DNA from: Carposina sasakii
Lineage: Eukaryota; Arthropoda; Insecta; Lepidoptera; Carposinidae
DNA length: 64,000 bases
Direction of reading: 5' to 3'
Assembly: GCA_014607495.2 (NCBI GenBank)
Contig: CP053168.1
Location: 1,178,001-1,242,000, forward strand
Within the stretch, counting starts at the first letter, position 1. Every line of letters starts with the position of its first letter. A model generated the notes under the pieces. The model saw only the letters and a list, made by a program, of their open reading frames with translations, had not been told where the DNA came from and ran no database searches. The position numbers and the translations under genes are program-made. Below, piece by piece: positions 9,787 through 20,129 of this stretch.

Positions 9787-10120
9787 CACAGTGGTTCCAA
9801 TGTATGGGAGGTGCTGGACATTCGCATCCAAAAAATAAAATTGGTGAATCTTGAGAAACTAATTATGCCATCTTGTTTGGTAGATCAATGTCTTTGAAAG
9901 TTATTATTTAAAGTTTTTTTGTAACTGTTATATTTGAGGAGATAATTGAGAAATAGTATCTTCTTACTATGGAAATGGTCAAACTTACTTACATATCTCT
10001 TGATTCCGGCCTCGTTTCAAGTTGCGGTCTTCGGTATTGTGTTTATATTTGAGAGAACTACAATTAATGCTAACACACATAGTGCGCCAAACGTGCACTT
10101 TCTGCGGTACATAGAGATGT
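9787..10120. repeat. Transib left TIR (334 bp)
   Basis: Matches the reverse complement of 13045-13378 without gaps. Differences seen are ATCTTC versus GTTTTC just after GAAATAGT (two positions) and one base in the last ten. Both arms contain an ORF starting MRNS(I/V)FLLWKW; this is a by-product of the repeat and not a gene. Confidence 0.9.
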
Positions 10121-10450
10121 CTATTTTTATATACGAAAAAGTTCCATACTGAACACTACAATGAAAGTGATCTTGTAATTTTGATTTTTGACATGTCCAA
10201 AATGTAGGTCAAATGGTTTGAGAACTAAATTACACTAAAATTGTTAGTGGTAGTATTTATTTAATAAAATTCAAAAAATACGAAAAGCACAACATGCATT
10301 ATAAATCTATAAAATAGTACAGATAAATTTAACTAAAAATGTCTATAAACACAGAGAGAAAGACCCTAGTTACACGAATGAGATCTTTTTATTAAACTGT
10401 AATAAAAAATTTATTTATTTATATTTATTTTAATTAAAATTTTAATTTAT

Positions 10451-12646
10451 TTATGAATCGTCTTCACAATCATCATCGATCAATTCTGATGCGGAGTCTA
10501 TTTCGATTAACTCGTTTATATCGACAAAATTAAATTTACCTGTCTCGGATATAATCAGTTCATAAAATTCTGAGAAACAAGATTTTTTAATAAATTTGTT
10601 ATACATTGGGCGAATACTTGTAAGAACCGGATCAGAAGATAATAAAAGATTGTGTAGTACATCTTCATTACACGAGACACTGCTATGTTTTCTTGAATGT
10701 CCTTCGCGGTACTTTCTAAATTCTTTATTTCGTGCCTCCGAGGCTTCTTCGGACAAAAAGCCGATAGGCATCATTGAAAAGTTCTCAATGACATCTGGCC
10801 CATGGACCAGCAATTTGTGGAGACTAGACGGCATATAAAACCATGGATATAATTCCACGTAGAGCAAAGTAGTGTCATTACAGAACATACGAAATTTGTC
10901 AATGTCGAGTTTCTCTCCTGAAGATATACACTGTAAAATGACAGCTAGCCTTCTTAAAAGTCTCGCATCTAATCCGGTTAATTCAGCAGATTTTTCTGGG
11001 TTTTCAAAAAACCTTCTAGCACAATTACCGGTGTTGGTGGTTCCACTCCCTTGCTTGACAACATCAAGACGCATTCCAGTTTCTTTTTTGAAGTTTTCTT
11101 GAATTGCTGATTTTCTTTCAGCAACATTCTTCTTTGCTTCATCACCTCTAGCTTGCCATGATTTTATGTCTAATCTGTATGCGATGTGAAGACAACACTC
11201 CATGGTCCGGATCCATGCATGGAGCGAGCTAAGTCCGTATTTAAACATGTCTTCGTGCACTGGCTTGCTTCTTACTTTACTAATGTCGTTCATCTCATTT
11301 GGACGCGCTTTGCAAATGTCGCACACTGATGCTGCTGTGCCTGATATGTATGAGTGAATCTTACCATCTATCATCGTCAAATGCAACTGGTGCTTTACAC
11401 TTACGTCATCGCTCTTAGTAGGTTGCAGAAGCTTAATCTCTTCTTCGAATTCAGACATCTCCATTTGAACATTTTCTTTTGTTTCTTTGATGAACTTGAT
11501 TAGGATTGGTCGACAAAGAGATGTTGACGAGGGCCGCTCATTTTCCCAAATTATTTGGCCAGTTTCGGATGTGAGCCGGATTGGTACAAGACTTGCAACA
11601 AATACACTGGCAAAATTCGTTTCCTCAGTTTCACTTGTTTTCTGGTGGTAAACACTTTGATCCGAAGCACCGTCAAAGCCCCATTTGCTCACGAGCACCA
11701 GGTTTTTCTCCTCAGTGGTAGAGAGGTTTTGGGTTTGTAGAAGTCTTGTCGTAGTAAGGTCTAGCAACGCTTGCAATTTGATTTTAGCAGAGTGTTCAGT
11801 AATTGTAACGTCTTCTTGTTTTGGGTAACATTTCTTTTTTTCTTTCAGAAGCATGTAATAACTGGGATATTGAGCTACTCCTTCTTTAGCATGAAAATCC
11901 CGTAAAGTCATATAACGCCATTTTGAAAGGTTCATCGACACAAACAAAGCTAGGGCCTTTAGTGGAGATATACATTTATCTGAATCTGTGGTACTCCGTC
12001 CGCCAATGAAATCTTTGATCTTAGAAGCTTCTGTAGGATTTTCCATTAAAAACTTCATAATATCAGCTACATCATTTTCCCCTGCAGCCCTAAGACTGCT
12101 TTGTGCAGAAAACATAATCTCGTCAGTGCTGCTAGATGCCCTAAGTACTTCAGTGCGTCTTTTCTTTTGACGAGGACTTAAATCTTCAAAGGGCTTACGA
12201 GGAGAGACATGAGTACACGTAGAGGCATCGGATTTAGAAGGTAAATTCGTCTGCTCAGTAGTTTCTTCTTCTATTGCGTTCGTAGGTAATACTTGTAAAG
12301 GCAAATTATTTTCCTTTAGGGAATCCGGCCACTGGACTTCAGACTGCAACCACTCTGAGTGTTTATTTAGAAACTTTCCTTCGCTTCTTCCAGCTTGAGA
12401 CCATTTAGGATAGATCCGGTAGCAAAATCGACGACACCAGTTCTTTAAGTCTTCTTCGGCACCTTCACAAAGAGAAACGTTGCAATTCGTTTTAAGGACA
12501 CCGAATAGATGATCAAAGTCACGTAGATCATTGTGTTTGCGTAAAGCGCAATAAAGGTCAAGATTTGTAACAAATCCACGGAAAGACATATTTATTAGAA
12601 CGAAATAGAAATCAAAATTGATGTAAAATAAAGGATTACCAACCAA
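10451..12646 (-). CDS. RAG1/Transib-superfamily transposase
   Basis: 731 codons without a break, with a second in-frame ATG at codon 20 (MSFRGF) that may be the real start because the first 19 residues look like leader sequence. The family cuts DNA next to a CACAGTG heptamer by an RNase H-fold transposase. Visible landmarks compared with the RAG1 core from general knowledge: KWGFDG with D325 at the place of RAG1 D600; a C442-x-x-C445 pair and H610...H615 that match the spacing of the RAG1 zinc ligands; and SEEASEARNKEFR, where E634 (or E637) aligns with RAG1 E962. At the place of D708 the protein reads SLHAWIRTME, so no aspartate is there. The N-terminal third is divergent, with a basic PRQKKRR stretch near residue 160. 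The acidic C-terminus ends DDDCEDDS. It lies alone between the TIRs and is probably transcribed from the right TIR. Confidence 0.88.
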   Translation of the reverse strand: MVGNPLFYINFDFYFVLINMSFRGFVTNLDLYCALRKHNDLRDFDHLFGVLKTNCNVSLCEGAEEDLKNWCRRFCYRIYPKWSQAGRSEGKFLNKHSEWLQSEVQWPDSLKENNLPLQVLPTNAIEEETTEQTNLPSKSDASTCTHVSPRKPFEDLSPRQKKRRTEVLRASSSTDEIMFSAQSSLRAAGENDVADIMKFLMENPTEASKIKDFIGGRSTTDSDKCISPLKALALFVSMNLSKWRYMTLRDFHAKEGVAQYPSYYMLLKEKKKCYPKQEDVTITEHSAKIKLQALLDLTTTRLLQTQNLSTTEEKNLVLVSKWGFDGASDQSVYHQKTSETEETNFASVFVASLVPIRLTSETGQIIWENERPSSTSLCRPILIKFIKETKENVQMEMSEFEEEIKLLQPTKSDDVSVKHQLHLTMIDGKIHSYISGTAASVCDICKARPNEMNDISKVRSKPVHEDMFKYGLSSLHAWIRTMECCLHIAYRLDIKSWQARGDEAKKNVAERKSAIQENFKKETGMRLDVVKQGSGTTNTGNCARRFFENPEKSAELTGLDARLLRRLAVILQCISSGEKLDIDKFRMFCNDTTLLYVELYPWFYMPSSLHKLLVHGPDVIENFSMMPIGFLSEEASEARNKEFRKYREGHSRKHSSVSCNEDVLHNLLLSSDPVLTSIRPMYNKFIKKSCFSEFYELIISETGKFNFVDINELIEIDSASELIDDDCEDDS

Positions 12647-13044
12647 TTTATACTACACTACCCTCATTACTGCGTACTGCGTACAATTGTTATTCTTGTA
12701 ATGTTTTAGTACTAATGATTTCAATTAATAATCACCTGCATCAAATAATTGTTGAAAATGCTAAAAATTACTCTAAGAATGACATCTGTAATTGATAGAA
12801 ATGCTAATGACTACTGTCTTAATGATAATGCAATAATTTCATTAATTAATTATTTAAAAGTCTAAGACCGTCTGTGGATCGATCGTTGCCCTCGTTTGCA
12901 AATTAATTAATTTAATTATTATTTTTTTATTTCTGCAACATCATTTATCGATACGCATATTTAGAGGGGCCCTTATTCCTCTATGATTTTAACAGAAAAT
13001 TGTAAGATCCTTGTCATTGTAGTATATTATAATATAAAAATCAA
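12647..13044. other. Non-coding interior of the transposon, probable promoter side
   Basis: AT-rich and without ORFs. It lies upstream of the minus-strand transposase ORF and inside the right TIR, so promoter elements are expected here. None can be named from sequence alone. The matching 10121-10450 interval on the other side is also AT-rich and holds several AATAAA motifs on the minus strand just after the stop. Confidence 0.5.
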
Positions 13045-13378
13045 ACATTTCTATGTACCGCAGAAAGTGCACGTTTGGCGCACTATGTGTGTTAGCATTA
13101 ATTGTAGTTCTCTCAAATATAAACACAATACCGAAGACCGCAACTTGAAACGAGGCCGGAATCAAGAGATATGTAAGTAAGTTTGACCATTTCCATAGTA
13201 AGAAAACACTATTTCTCAATTATCTCCTCAAATATAACAGTTACAAAAAAACTTTAAATAATAACTTTCAAAGACATTGATCTACCAAACAAGATGGCAT
13301 AATTAGTTTCTCAAGATTCACCAATTTTATTTTTTGGATGCGAATGTCCAGCACCTCCCATACATTGGAACCACTGTG
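13045..13378. repeat. Transib right TIR (334 bp)
   Basis: Inverted copy of 9787-10120 ending in CACTGTG, followed by the GGCCG target duplication at 13379-13383. Confidence 0.9.
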
Positions 13379-13410
13379 GGCCGGGCTGATGATGATGAAT
13401 ATATAATATA

Positions 13411-13621
13411 CTAGTGGACCACCCCAACTCCATGCGCATGATCTGCAGAATGTTGAAAATGTCGAAATTATCCGGTATAAAAATGTTTTCCCGGTATAAG
13501 AAGTAGTAGTACTATCTCAGGCTCAAGACTACCTGTGTACCAAATTTCTTAAAATTCGGCACAGTAGTTTTGGCGTAAGAGCGAGACAGACGAACTGACA
13601 GTTACTTTCGCATTTATAAGA
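13411..13621 (-). mobile_element. Helitron on the minus strand
   Basis: In minus orientation it starts TCTTATAAATGCGAAAGT with an A before it and ends CTAG before T. The interior has the CCGGTATAAAAATGTTTTCC block and the CAAATTTCTTAAAATTCGGC text common to such elements. The terminal hairpin is degraded. Confidence 0.6.
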
Positions 13622-14044
13622 TTAGTAACTGCAGAATCATAAGGAGATATTGTTAAACACTCAATAATAAAACAATTCACCCGAACATTAGAAAGGTTAA
13701 CAAGCGCCAATTAACCGGTAAAATGTAAACATGTGCCTGTTACCCCAAAAAGCGTTTAATTTTATTTACCAACAGCAAATAAGCGCTCCCAATATTTAAA
13801 TAAGCACTTAGAGCACGCAAAAACGGAATCAACGGTCGGCCATCTTGGAAAAATGCTAGCGGAAGTCGGAAGTGTACCCAAAGTAAACACATTTAGCGCG
13901 CTCTGTCGGTGCGCAACTGAAACCTACTAGTGTTGACAAGATAAACAAAAATTTGTCGATAATAGTTTAGTTTAGCGACAGAAAGTTAATAGTTTGCTGA
14001 CATATCCATTACGGCTGTGTTCACAAAATGGGGTAGCTAGAACT
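13622..14044. other. Intergenic DNA, nothing recognised
   Basis: Contains ACGGTCGGCCATCTTGGAAA near 13833 and a GCGCGCTCTG stretch near 13900. A similar GATCGGCCATCTTG text occurs at about 16950. No ORF or splice structure that I could support. Confidence 0.4.
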
Positions 14045-14255
14045 GCAGGATGGGTATCGTACAAGGCGATTAAGGGTTTCCGGGAGGTGGGCAGCAGCGC
14101 CTCCCGTGCTGACAACATAGTTCGAAAATCACACTGCGGTCACCAACCCGCCTGCCCAGCGTGCTGACTATGGGCAAAACCCCCCTGTGGCAGTAGCCTT
14201 GTGGCGTGCCCTGGGGGAGGCCTACGTCCAGCAGTAGACTGCAATAGGCTGAAGA
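14045..14255 (-). repeat. Repeat C, minus strand
   Basis: Reverse complement of the unit at 3226-3470, including GGTCACCAACCCGCCTGCCC and the GGAGGCCTACGTCCAGCAGT end. Confidence 0.75.
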
Positions 14256-14450
14256 CAAGAACTGCAGGATGACAAAGGAGATTCCGCAGCCACTTTCAGT
14301 ATATCAGGGACAGATGTAGGTAAATGATCAGTGACATGTTGCTAGCTTATCGTGTGAGAGAATGCCCGAGTTCCTTAGTCGACTCTTAAGTACAACGTGT
14401 ACGGAAGGAGATGCAGCTGATGTATTCTAGTGAAGCCCCGCATCAGCGCA
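14256..14450 (-). repeat. Repeat E, minus strand
   Basis: GAACTGCAGGATGACAAAGG, GTTGCTAGCTTATCG, AGTCGACTCTTAAG and GGAAGGAGATGCAGCTGATG are reverse complements of repeat E landmarks. Confidence 0.7.
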
Positions 14451-14495
14451 AGTAATAAGTATATATTAGTGTTGAAATAAAGAAATTAAAAAATT

Positions 14496-14665
14496 ACACC
14501 CGAGTGAGACCTCTCGCAAACCGTGCTTTCGCTCTAACCAACTGAGCTATCGGGTCAATTAACTCTGTTGACGAATCTTACCATCTCTTTTACATTACGT
14601 TTTTGGCAACGTTATTTTTTTTCATCCCGATGGCTATACACTAGGCAAATCTCAGTAAACAAAGC
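14496..14665 (-). repeat. SINE-B, tRNA-derived
   Basis: Same head as at 7603 (minus GACCCGATAGCTCAGTTGG, GAGCGAAAGCACGGTTTGCG), but the T arm has lost about a dozen bases, so it cannot be a working tRNA. The shared sequence extends through ACGTTTTTGGCAACGTTATT and TATACACTAG. Confidence 0.7.
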
Positions 14666-14933
14666 TAAAGTTAATTGTTTGATTTATCGACAAATATATT
14701 TAAATTGTGTAAGTTACTTAGTAATTAACGTACCTAACACTTTTCGACATACTTAGTTTATGTAGGAGGTCTCATTTTATCACGGAGACAAACAGATGAA
14801 ACACATTATTTCCGTACTAACTTCTGGCAGTGTGACTTCTGATCCTACAAATCTGGCTACCTTACTTCAGAAACACATGATTTGACTGCATATAATATGA
14901 CTCCTGTGTCCCCATAATCTATATCTATACTAA

Positions 14934-15400
14934 TATTATAAAGAGGTAAACTTTGATTGTTTGTTTATTTGCAGAGAATAGGCTCCAAACCTAATGGACT
15001 GATTTCAAAAATTCGTTTACCGTTAGAATCCTTATTGAACCCGAATGAACATAGGCTATAATGGTTTTCCGAAATTCCACGGGAAGGAACAACCGTGATT
15101 TTTTTTTACGAAAACCGCTATACATATAAAGCTGAATTCGGGCTTGTATGTTTATTAGGGAGTGCGAGGAAGCATTTAGAACGGATTTTCCGAAATTCCC
15201 ACGGGAACGGGACAAACAGGAATTCCAAATTTATACGAAAACCACTTGACACATATTAATGCTGAAATTTGGCATTTGTATGGGCGTGCGAGGAGGCATT
15301 GGGAACATATTTCTCGAAATGCCCACCGGACCGGGACAAACGGGAATTCAATTTTTTTTACGTAATCCGCTGTACCTATAAAATTGTAGCTATGTACTGA
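14934..15400 (+). mobile_element. Helitron with internal degenerate tandem units
   Basis: Starts TCTATACTAATATTATAAAG. The interior repeats motifs such as TTCCGAAATTCC(C)ACGGGAA, GGGACAAACGGGAATTC and ACGAAAACCGCT(A)TACAT roughly every 125 bp. These are also the building blocks of the Helitron at 54299-55094. The 3' end is not clear. Confidence 0.65.
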
Positions 15401-16756
15401 TACGTACCGAAGCGAAGCGAGGACGGACCTCTATCGTAGATAAATACAATAGTTTCAACTCGCATTACCTACAGCCGGAATGTTTACAACACAGTATTTA
15501 GCAACATGAGTTAAAATCGTACAAAGTGCGTAAAAATACAGTAAAAAAAATTCGTCAGTTACATCGATTGGATAAATGCCAAAATAGATAACACCGATAG
15601 TTTAGCATTCTGCCATACTGTCACTACTCACTGTCTGCAATTACGCTTTCATTGTTTTTAAACTTTGATAATGTTTGTTTTGTTTTTTCCAAGTTATTAA
15701 AACCTTGGAAATGCTTGTTTTGAAAACTTGTAAGTATACAATTTCAAGAGTTGATATTAAATTAAGTTAAATGTGTATAAGATATTAAACCTACCTGAAA
15801 TTACAAATTAGCACATTTAAATTAAAACACAAAAACTTTTAACAAACTTAAAAACTTCTGCCAAAATACGTAAAGGAATCTCCAAATATTTCAACACTGA
15901 CCGATGCCCTTTAAATTATTAACTGAGTTGCTGCCAAATATACTTGCATTTAGAATATTTCGATAAAATCTTTAATGCAACGCACAACACTATCTCCGAA
16001 ATGTTCCAAAAATATGTAATCGGTGATCCGACCGCACCGGTTCACTGCTTGGCAGTAACTGCGGCTGTGTGGCTGTTTATTCCGATATGCTACGAGTAGT
16101 GCCCTGACGTGCAATTTAAAAAGTTAAGGGAGATAACGATGCTTTCCCGCTGGAAATTGGCTTTGGCGGGAGGAGCTAGACGTTGAATAAGACTATCGAC
16201 GCTTTAAGGTTCATTTCGAAGTACCTACGTGTCTAGACTTGTAATACAGGGTGTGTGGGGAATGCATTATAATTGAAATTCACGCTCCGCCCCATTTTAA
16301 AGGTTATATTGGCCAGACGTGAACTATTCCTTTTATTATATTTGTATGTTTGTTGCTGTTTTCGTCGTTGGCAATAATTTTACTAGAAAATGCCGTCTAC
16401 GTGTTTCGAAGAAGAAAATTTTCTTTACATTTTGTATTCAAATTTAAATTGTGATCGTAAACAGACATTGTAGATAATACAACTGCTTATAATAACTACA
16501 TAGAATTTTACGGCCTATAAGAAACTTTTGGCGACAACTGCATTAGACTTCACACGGATCATTAACACGGTACCTGTCCCAGCTATGCTAGACGTGGCTC
16601 TGGGATCTCTCATATGATCGACTCTGGCTACCCCATTTCGGGAACAATGATGTGTATATGTATGTATGTCTAATATACATATATATATATATATTTCATA
16701 TTTATATTGATTGCTTACAAAAATACAGGGTGTAAGTGATGTATATCCATAGTAAA
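15401..16756. other. AT-rich intergenic DNA with small repeats
   Basis: A repeat E fragment lies at about 16575-16660 (GCTATGCTAGACGTGGCTCT), and an (AT)n microsatellite at about 16675-16692. No genes recognised. Confidence 0.5.
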
Positions 16757-17968
16757 TAAGGTACCTGCGAGTAAAAAGGGCCGGTGTTTATCAAGGCCAT
16801 TACCAGAAAAACACATTTCTATTACAATTATTTAGATTCCATTCATGCTCACATGTAAAGGACCTATCAGAAAAAAATATTTTCCTATATATCATATAAC
16901 TGGCAAAAGAAAAAGAGAGGAAAGTAAAATGCGAATCCACAGTCTCGTGCGATCGGCCATCTTGTTAATAGCCACGTCGCGGTCCGTGGCGTAGTTCTAT
17001 ACCACATGTTAGTAAAATAATTCGAAATAAATCAAGAGATTTTAAGGTGAAATTATAAAAAAATTACATATTCTACTACAAAGAAGTTCAACAAAAACAT
17101 TAATAAATGAATAAATCAAGGTTAGTACACCATTATTATAATTTTTTAAAAAATTACTTCATTTAATTACACGAAACTAGCCTAAAAGTCTAACAAGAGC
17201 CACATTCTGGGCGGGTAAAGCCACGACGCGATTTGCCAGTTAGTAAAATAATTCCCTTATTATACTCATATTCTACTACAAAGAAAACAAAAACATATTA
17301 TTATTTTTGATAATTTCGTTTTTTTTTCTTAGGAAAAACTGTTATTACTTGTAGAGGTAAATACTATAATTGAATATCTGAGATTAACTGATTTATTTTT
17401 TAGTTAACACATATAGAATGTCTTATATTGCAATTTAAGATTATTATGTGTAACTAGGGCCACCAATATTTTTTGTAATTATTATTTAATTTTTTTGTAA
17501 TTTTTGTTTAAAATTGTCAAGAATAAAAAATACTTTATTCAAAAACATAATGTTATTGTTGATAATTCTCATATGTTTTTATATATTTAGATTTTTTTGT
17601 TTAATACGGTTATTAAGGTCTACTATTGTTTTTTTCCTTTAATTCTTCGTAGCTAAATTGTGATTCAATTTGAAAATAATAATTGAACGTAGGTAAAACT
17701 AGAAGACTGAGTTTTAATTGATGTAACTCTTTTAATTGCTAAAACAATTTATGGCTTTTATTATACAACCTAGTTTTATTAAGGGCCATTGCTAAGGTTT
17801 TAAAAATATTTTTTTATGACAATTGTTACATAAGAAACAAAATTTTGTACTGTTCTAGATAAAGAAAACCTTAAATTTTGTTAATGTGTATTTATTATGT
17901 TCTATTTATTATTTTACAATTTAATCAATTTTGAATTAAGCTGGCTCTTGTTTATCGCAAGTACCTTA
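16757..17968. mobile_element. Possible DNA transposon with short inverted ends
   Basis: The left end AAGGTACCTGCGAGTAAAA is matched inverted by the right end TTTATCGCAAGTACCTTAAT, roughly 16 of 19 positions. The interior is AT-rich and lacks a transposase ORF. It contains an imperfect internal repeat around CATATTCTACTACAAAGAA (near 17067 and 17268). I could not define a target duplication. Confidence 0.4.
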
Positions 17969-18289
17969 ATAAGAATAGAGTTTAATTAAACTATAGTAAA
18001 AAAATGCATTTAATTACTATTACTAAGTATAATAAAGCTTGTCCAAGGTCCTATAGAACTTACGTAAGAAGCCCTTCATTGGGAGACTATAGGAATACAA
18101 TCCAAAAACACGATAAGCAAGCCTCTTCACGTCAATGTCAGCTTTCAGGCTCAGTCTCAATCTCATCGCCGATGAGGCTTTCGGCAAGCTATTGTAATTG
18201 AAGATCTGTTCTCATGATCTCCGAAGGAATCTGTCGAGCAACTAATCCTACCATACCATAACCGTAATAGGAACGCCTTAGGCATCGTC

Positions 18290-18558
18290 GGTTTGTCTGT
18301 TTGTCTGTGCGTTTGTGCACGCTAATCTCAGAAACGGCTAAACTGATTTCGATGCAGTTTTCAGGAATATACGAAAATAATGATTTTTTAAACTTTTGTT
18401 TTTGTCTGTGCGTTAATCGCACGCTAATCTCGTATTGTGACAGCTCCCACTTAACATACATGCTACTTTTTATCCCGGGAAAATGTTTTTTATCCCGGAT
18501 AATTTCGACATTTTGTTTTTTCTGTAGTCCACGCGGACGGAGTCGCGGGCTTCGACTA
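18290..18558 (+). mobile_element. Helitron, 5' part truncated
   Basis: GTTTGTCTGTGCGTTTGTGC, CACGCTAATCTCAGAAACGG, TATCCCGGATAATTTCGACA and GTCCACGCGGACGGAGTCGC, ending CTAA before T, which still fits CTRR. Confidence 0.7.
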
Positions 18559-18940
18559 ATATAATCTTAGTCCGAGTTTACCCCGACGATAAACTGAAAC
18601 TGTGACATTATCTAACATTCCTACTTTGATTAATATTACACGAAACAAGGTGTTATCTATTAAAAACTAAAATAATTTCCCGATATCCACAAATAATATA
18701 GTACCTACTTTAGGTGTACAACAGAAACACAGATGTGCACCTAATTAATTATCGTTTGTATTCTTAGTGATAACGTTTCCCTTAAGGGCACTCGGATGAA
18801 GGATGGAACCATTTTATTGTTTTCTTTGAAATAACATTAATGGTTGAGGAGTTATTTTTAAATATTTAAGCGTCATTGAGGAAAAAGTCAGCGACTAACG
18901 ATTGCCATAGGGGAAATATTGTTACAAAAACAAACAAACC

Positions 18941-20035
18941 CCGCTCACCTCAGCAAAATCCCATCGCCAGCTCAGTCTGGGGCGGCTATCACTAAAACTC
19001 TAATAAACAGTCTAAAAAACTTGATTAAATAAAAAAAAACGTTACAAAATTTTCAATAGAAAACGTTCTTGGCCGTCCCGGGCGCGGTACTGCTCCATCC
19101 CTTGGAATAGCGAGGGGATGAGAGGTGGTGGGGGCGCGGGGAAAGGGGGGATGTATTGATCGGGGCCACGCGCAGCCTCCCATGGTCCAGACTTGGTGGT
19201 TCAGGGAGGAACAAGGCTGAAATTCAGGTGGCTGGTAGAGGGAACCTTGTAGTTTGTATGGTTATTTGTTTGGTGGGTAGTATAGTGGCGCCGCGGCGGG
19301 CGGTAAAGTCAGGTTGTGCGGGATACATTGCTTGTTTTCGGTGCCGGGCGCAGTCTAAAGCCGAGTTTACAATTGAGTGTGGTTAAGAGTAAAATAAAAT
19401 ATAATAGGTACATTTTGGGTACCTATAATTTGAATTACCCACTAATATGGAAATTGAAGGTGTTATTACAAACCCGCGCCTAAAGCTAGATTAGACACTG
19501 TTTAAAATAATAATTGACGTATGGAACATTTGACAAATTTCGAAAATATTTTTAAATATTTTTTGTAATAATACATATTCGGCATTCACATATCTATAAA
19601 CTTGAATAATATATTTTCTATAAATCTTTAAAAGTTGATTTGTAAATTATTATGTATACTTACCAACCTATCACTGCAAAATGGTCCAGGATAATATTTG
19701 AAATCAGTGTTTGATATACATTTACTTTTGTATATTTAGACTTTCCCTAAAACTAATATACATAATTTTAAAACATAAATGACAGAGCACATAGTAAAAA
19801 TAAAAAACCCCACGATGTCAAACAATAATAATGCCAATAAATCAAAAATACCATCCATCTAAATAAAACCTAACAACAAACAACAATCTACAAAAGCAAC
19901 CAATAGGAAATCAGCCTGCTAAATACTAAAAATAGAACGAGCAGCGAGCAATGTATACAGTACACACTACAATATGCACGCACACAGTCACAGGACACAC
20001 CCCCGCCGCACCCCGCGCCCCTCACACCTGAAATT
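18941..20035. promoter_or_regulatory. CpG/GC-rich blocks, candidate promoter or first exon
   Basis: Two GC-rich islands stand out in AT-rich surroundings: about 19070-19375 and 19978-20030. On the minus strand, GGGATTTTGCTGAG is followed by GTGAGC at 18958, a good splice-donor sequence. No recognisable protein is encoded; the 76-residue plus-strand frame at 19156-19386 has no family resemblance. This may be the 5' end of an unseen minus-strand gene, but it may also be chance composition. Confidence 0.3.
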
Positions 20036-20129
20036 CCTTAATATATACAAGGGTTTCATGTAAAAATATAACGAAGATATTTTATTTCTTTCTTCATTTT
20101 ACGTCTTGAATTTAGAAAAATAATATTAC

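Larger units (their letters stand above)
9787..13378 (-). mobile_element. Complete Transib-like DNA transposon (RAG1-related)
   Basis: Starts CACAGTGG (9787) and ends CCACTGTG (13378), so both termini carry the heptamer CACAGTG, which is the V(D)J signal heptamer and fits the Transib consensus. It is flanked by identical GGCCG pentamers (9782-9786 and 13379-13383); 5-bp GC-rich duplications are the known Transib hallmark. Terminal inverted repeats of 334 bp (9787-10120 and 13045-13378) are the same length and differ at about three positions. The only large ORF lies on the minus strand at 10451-12646. No kelch-like RAG2 partner is seen between the TIRs. The element is 3592 bp and looks recently inserted and possibly intact. 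Confidence 0.9.

Noticed and set aside
9787..9850. A full recombination signal sequence (heptamer plus 12/23 spacer plus nonamer)
   Set aside because: The heptamer is exact, but no nonamer-like text lies 12 or 23 bases after it; the A-rich stretch begins about 36 bases away.
9946..10152. 68-residue frame and its twin at 12989-13219
   Set aside because: Both are read from the two arms of the Transib TIR in opposite orientation, so the match between them is only the inverted repeat.
10121..13044. A RAG2-like partner gene as in ProtoRAG elements
   Set aside because: No second long frame and no kelch-type repeats between the TIRs.
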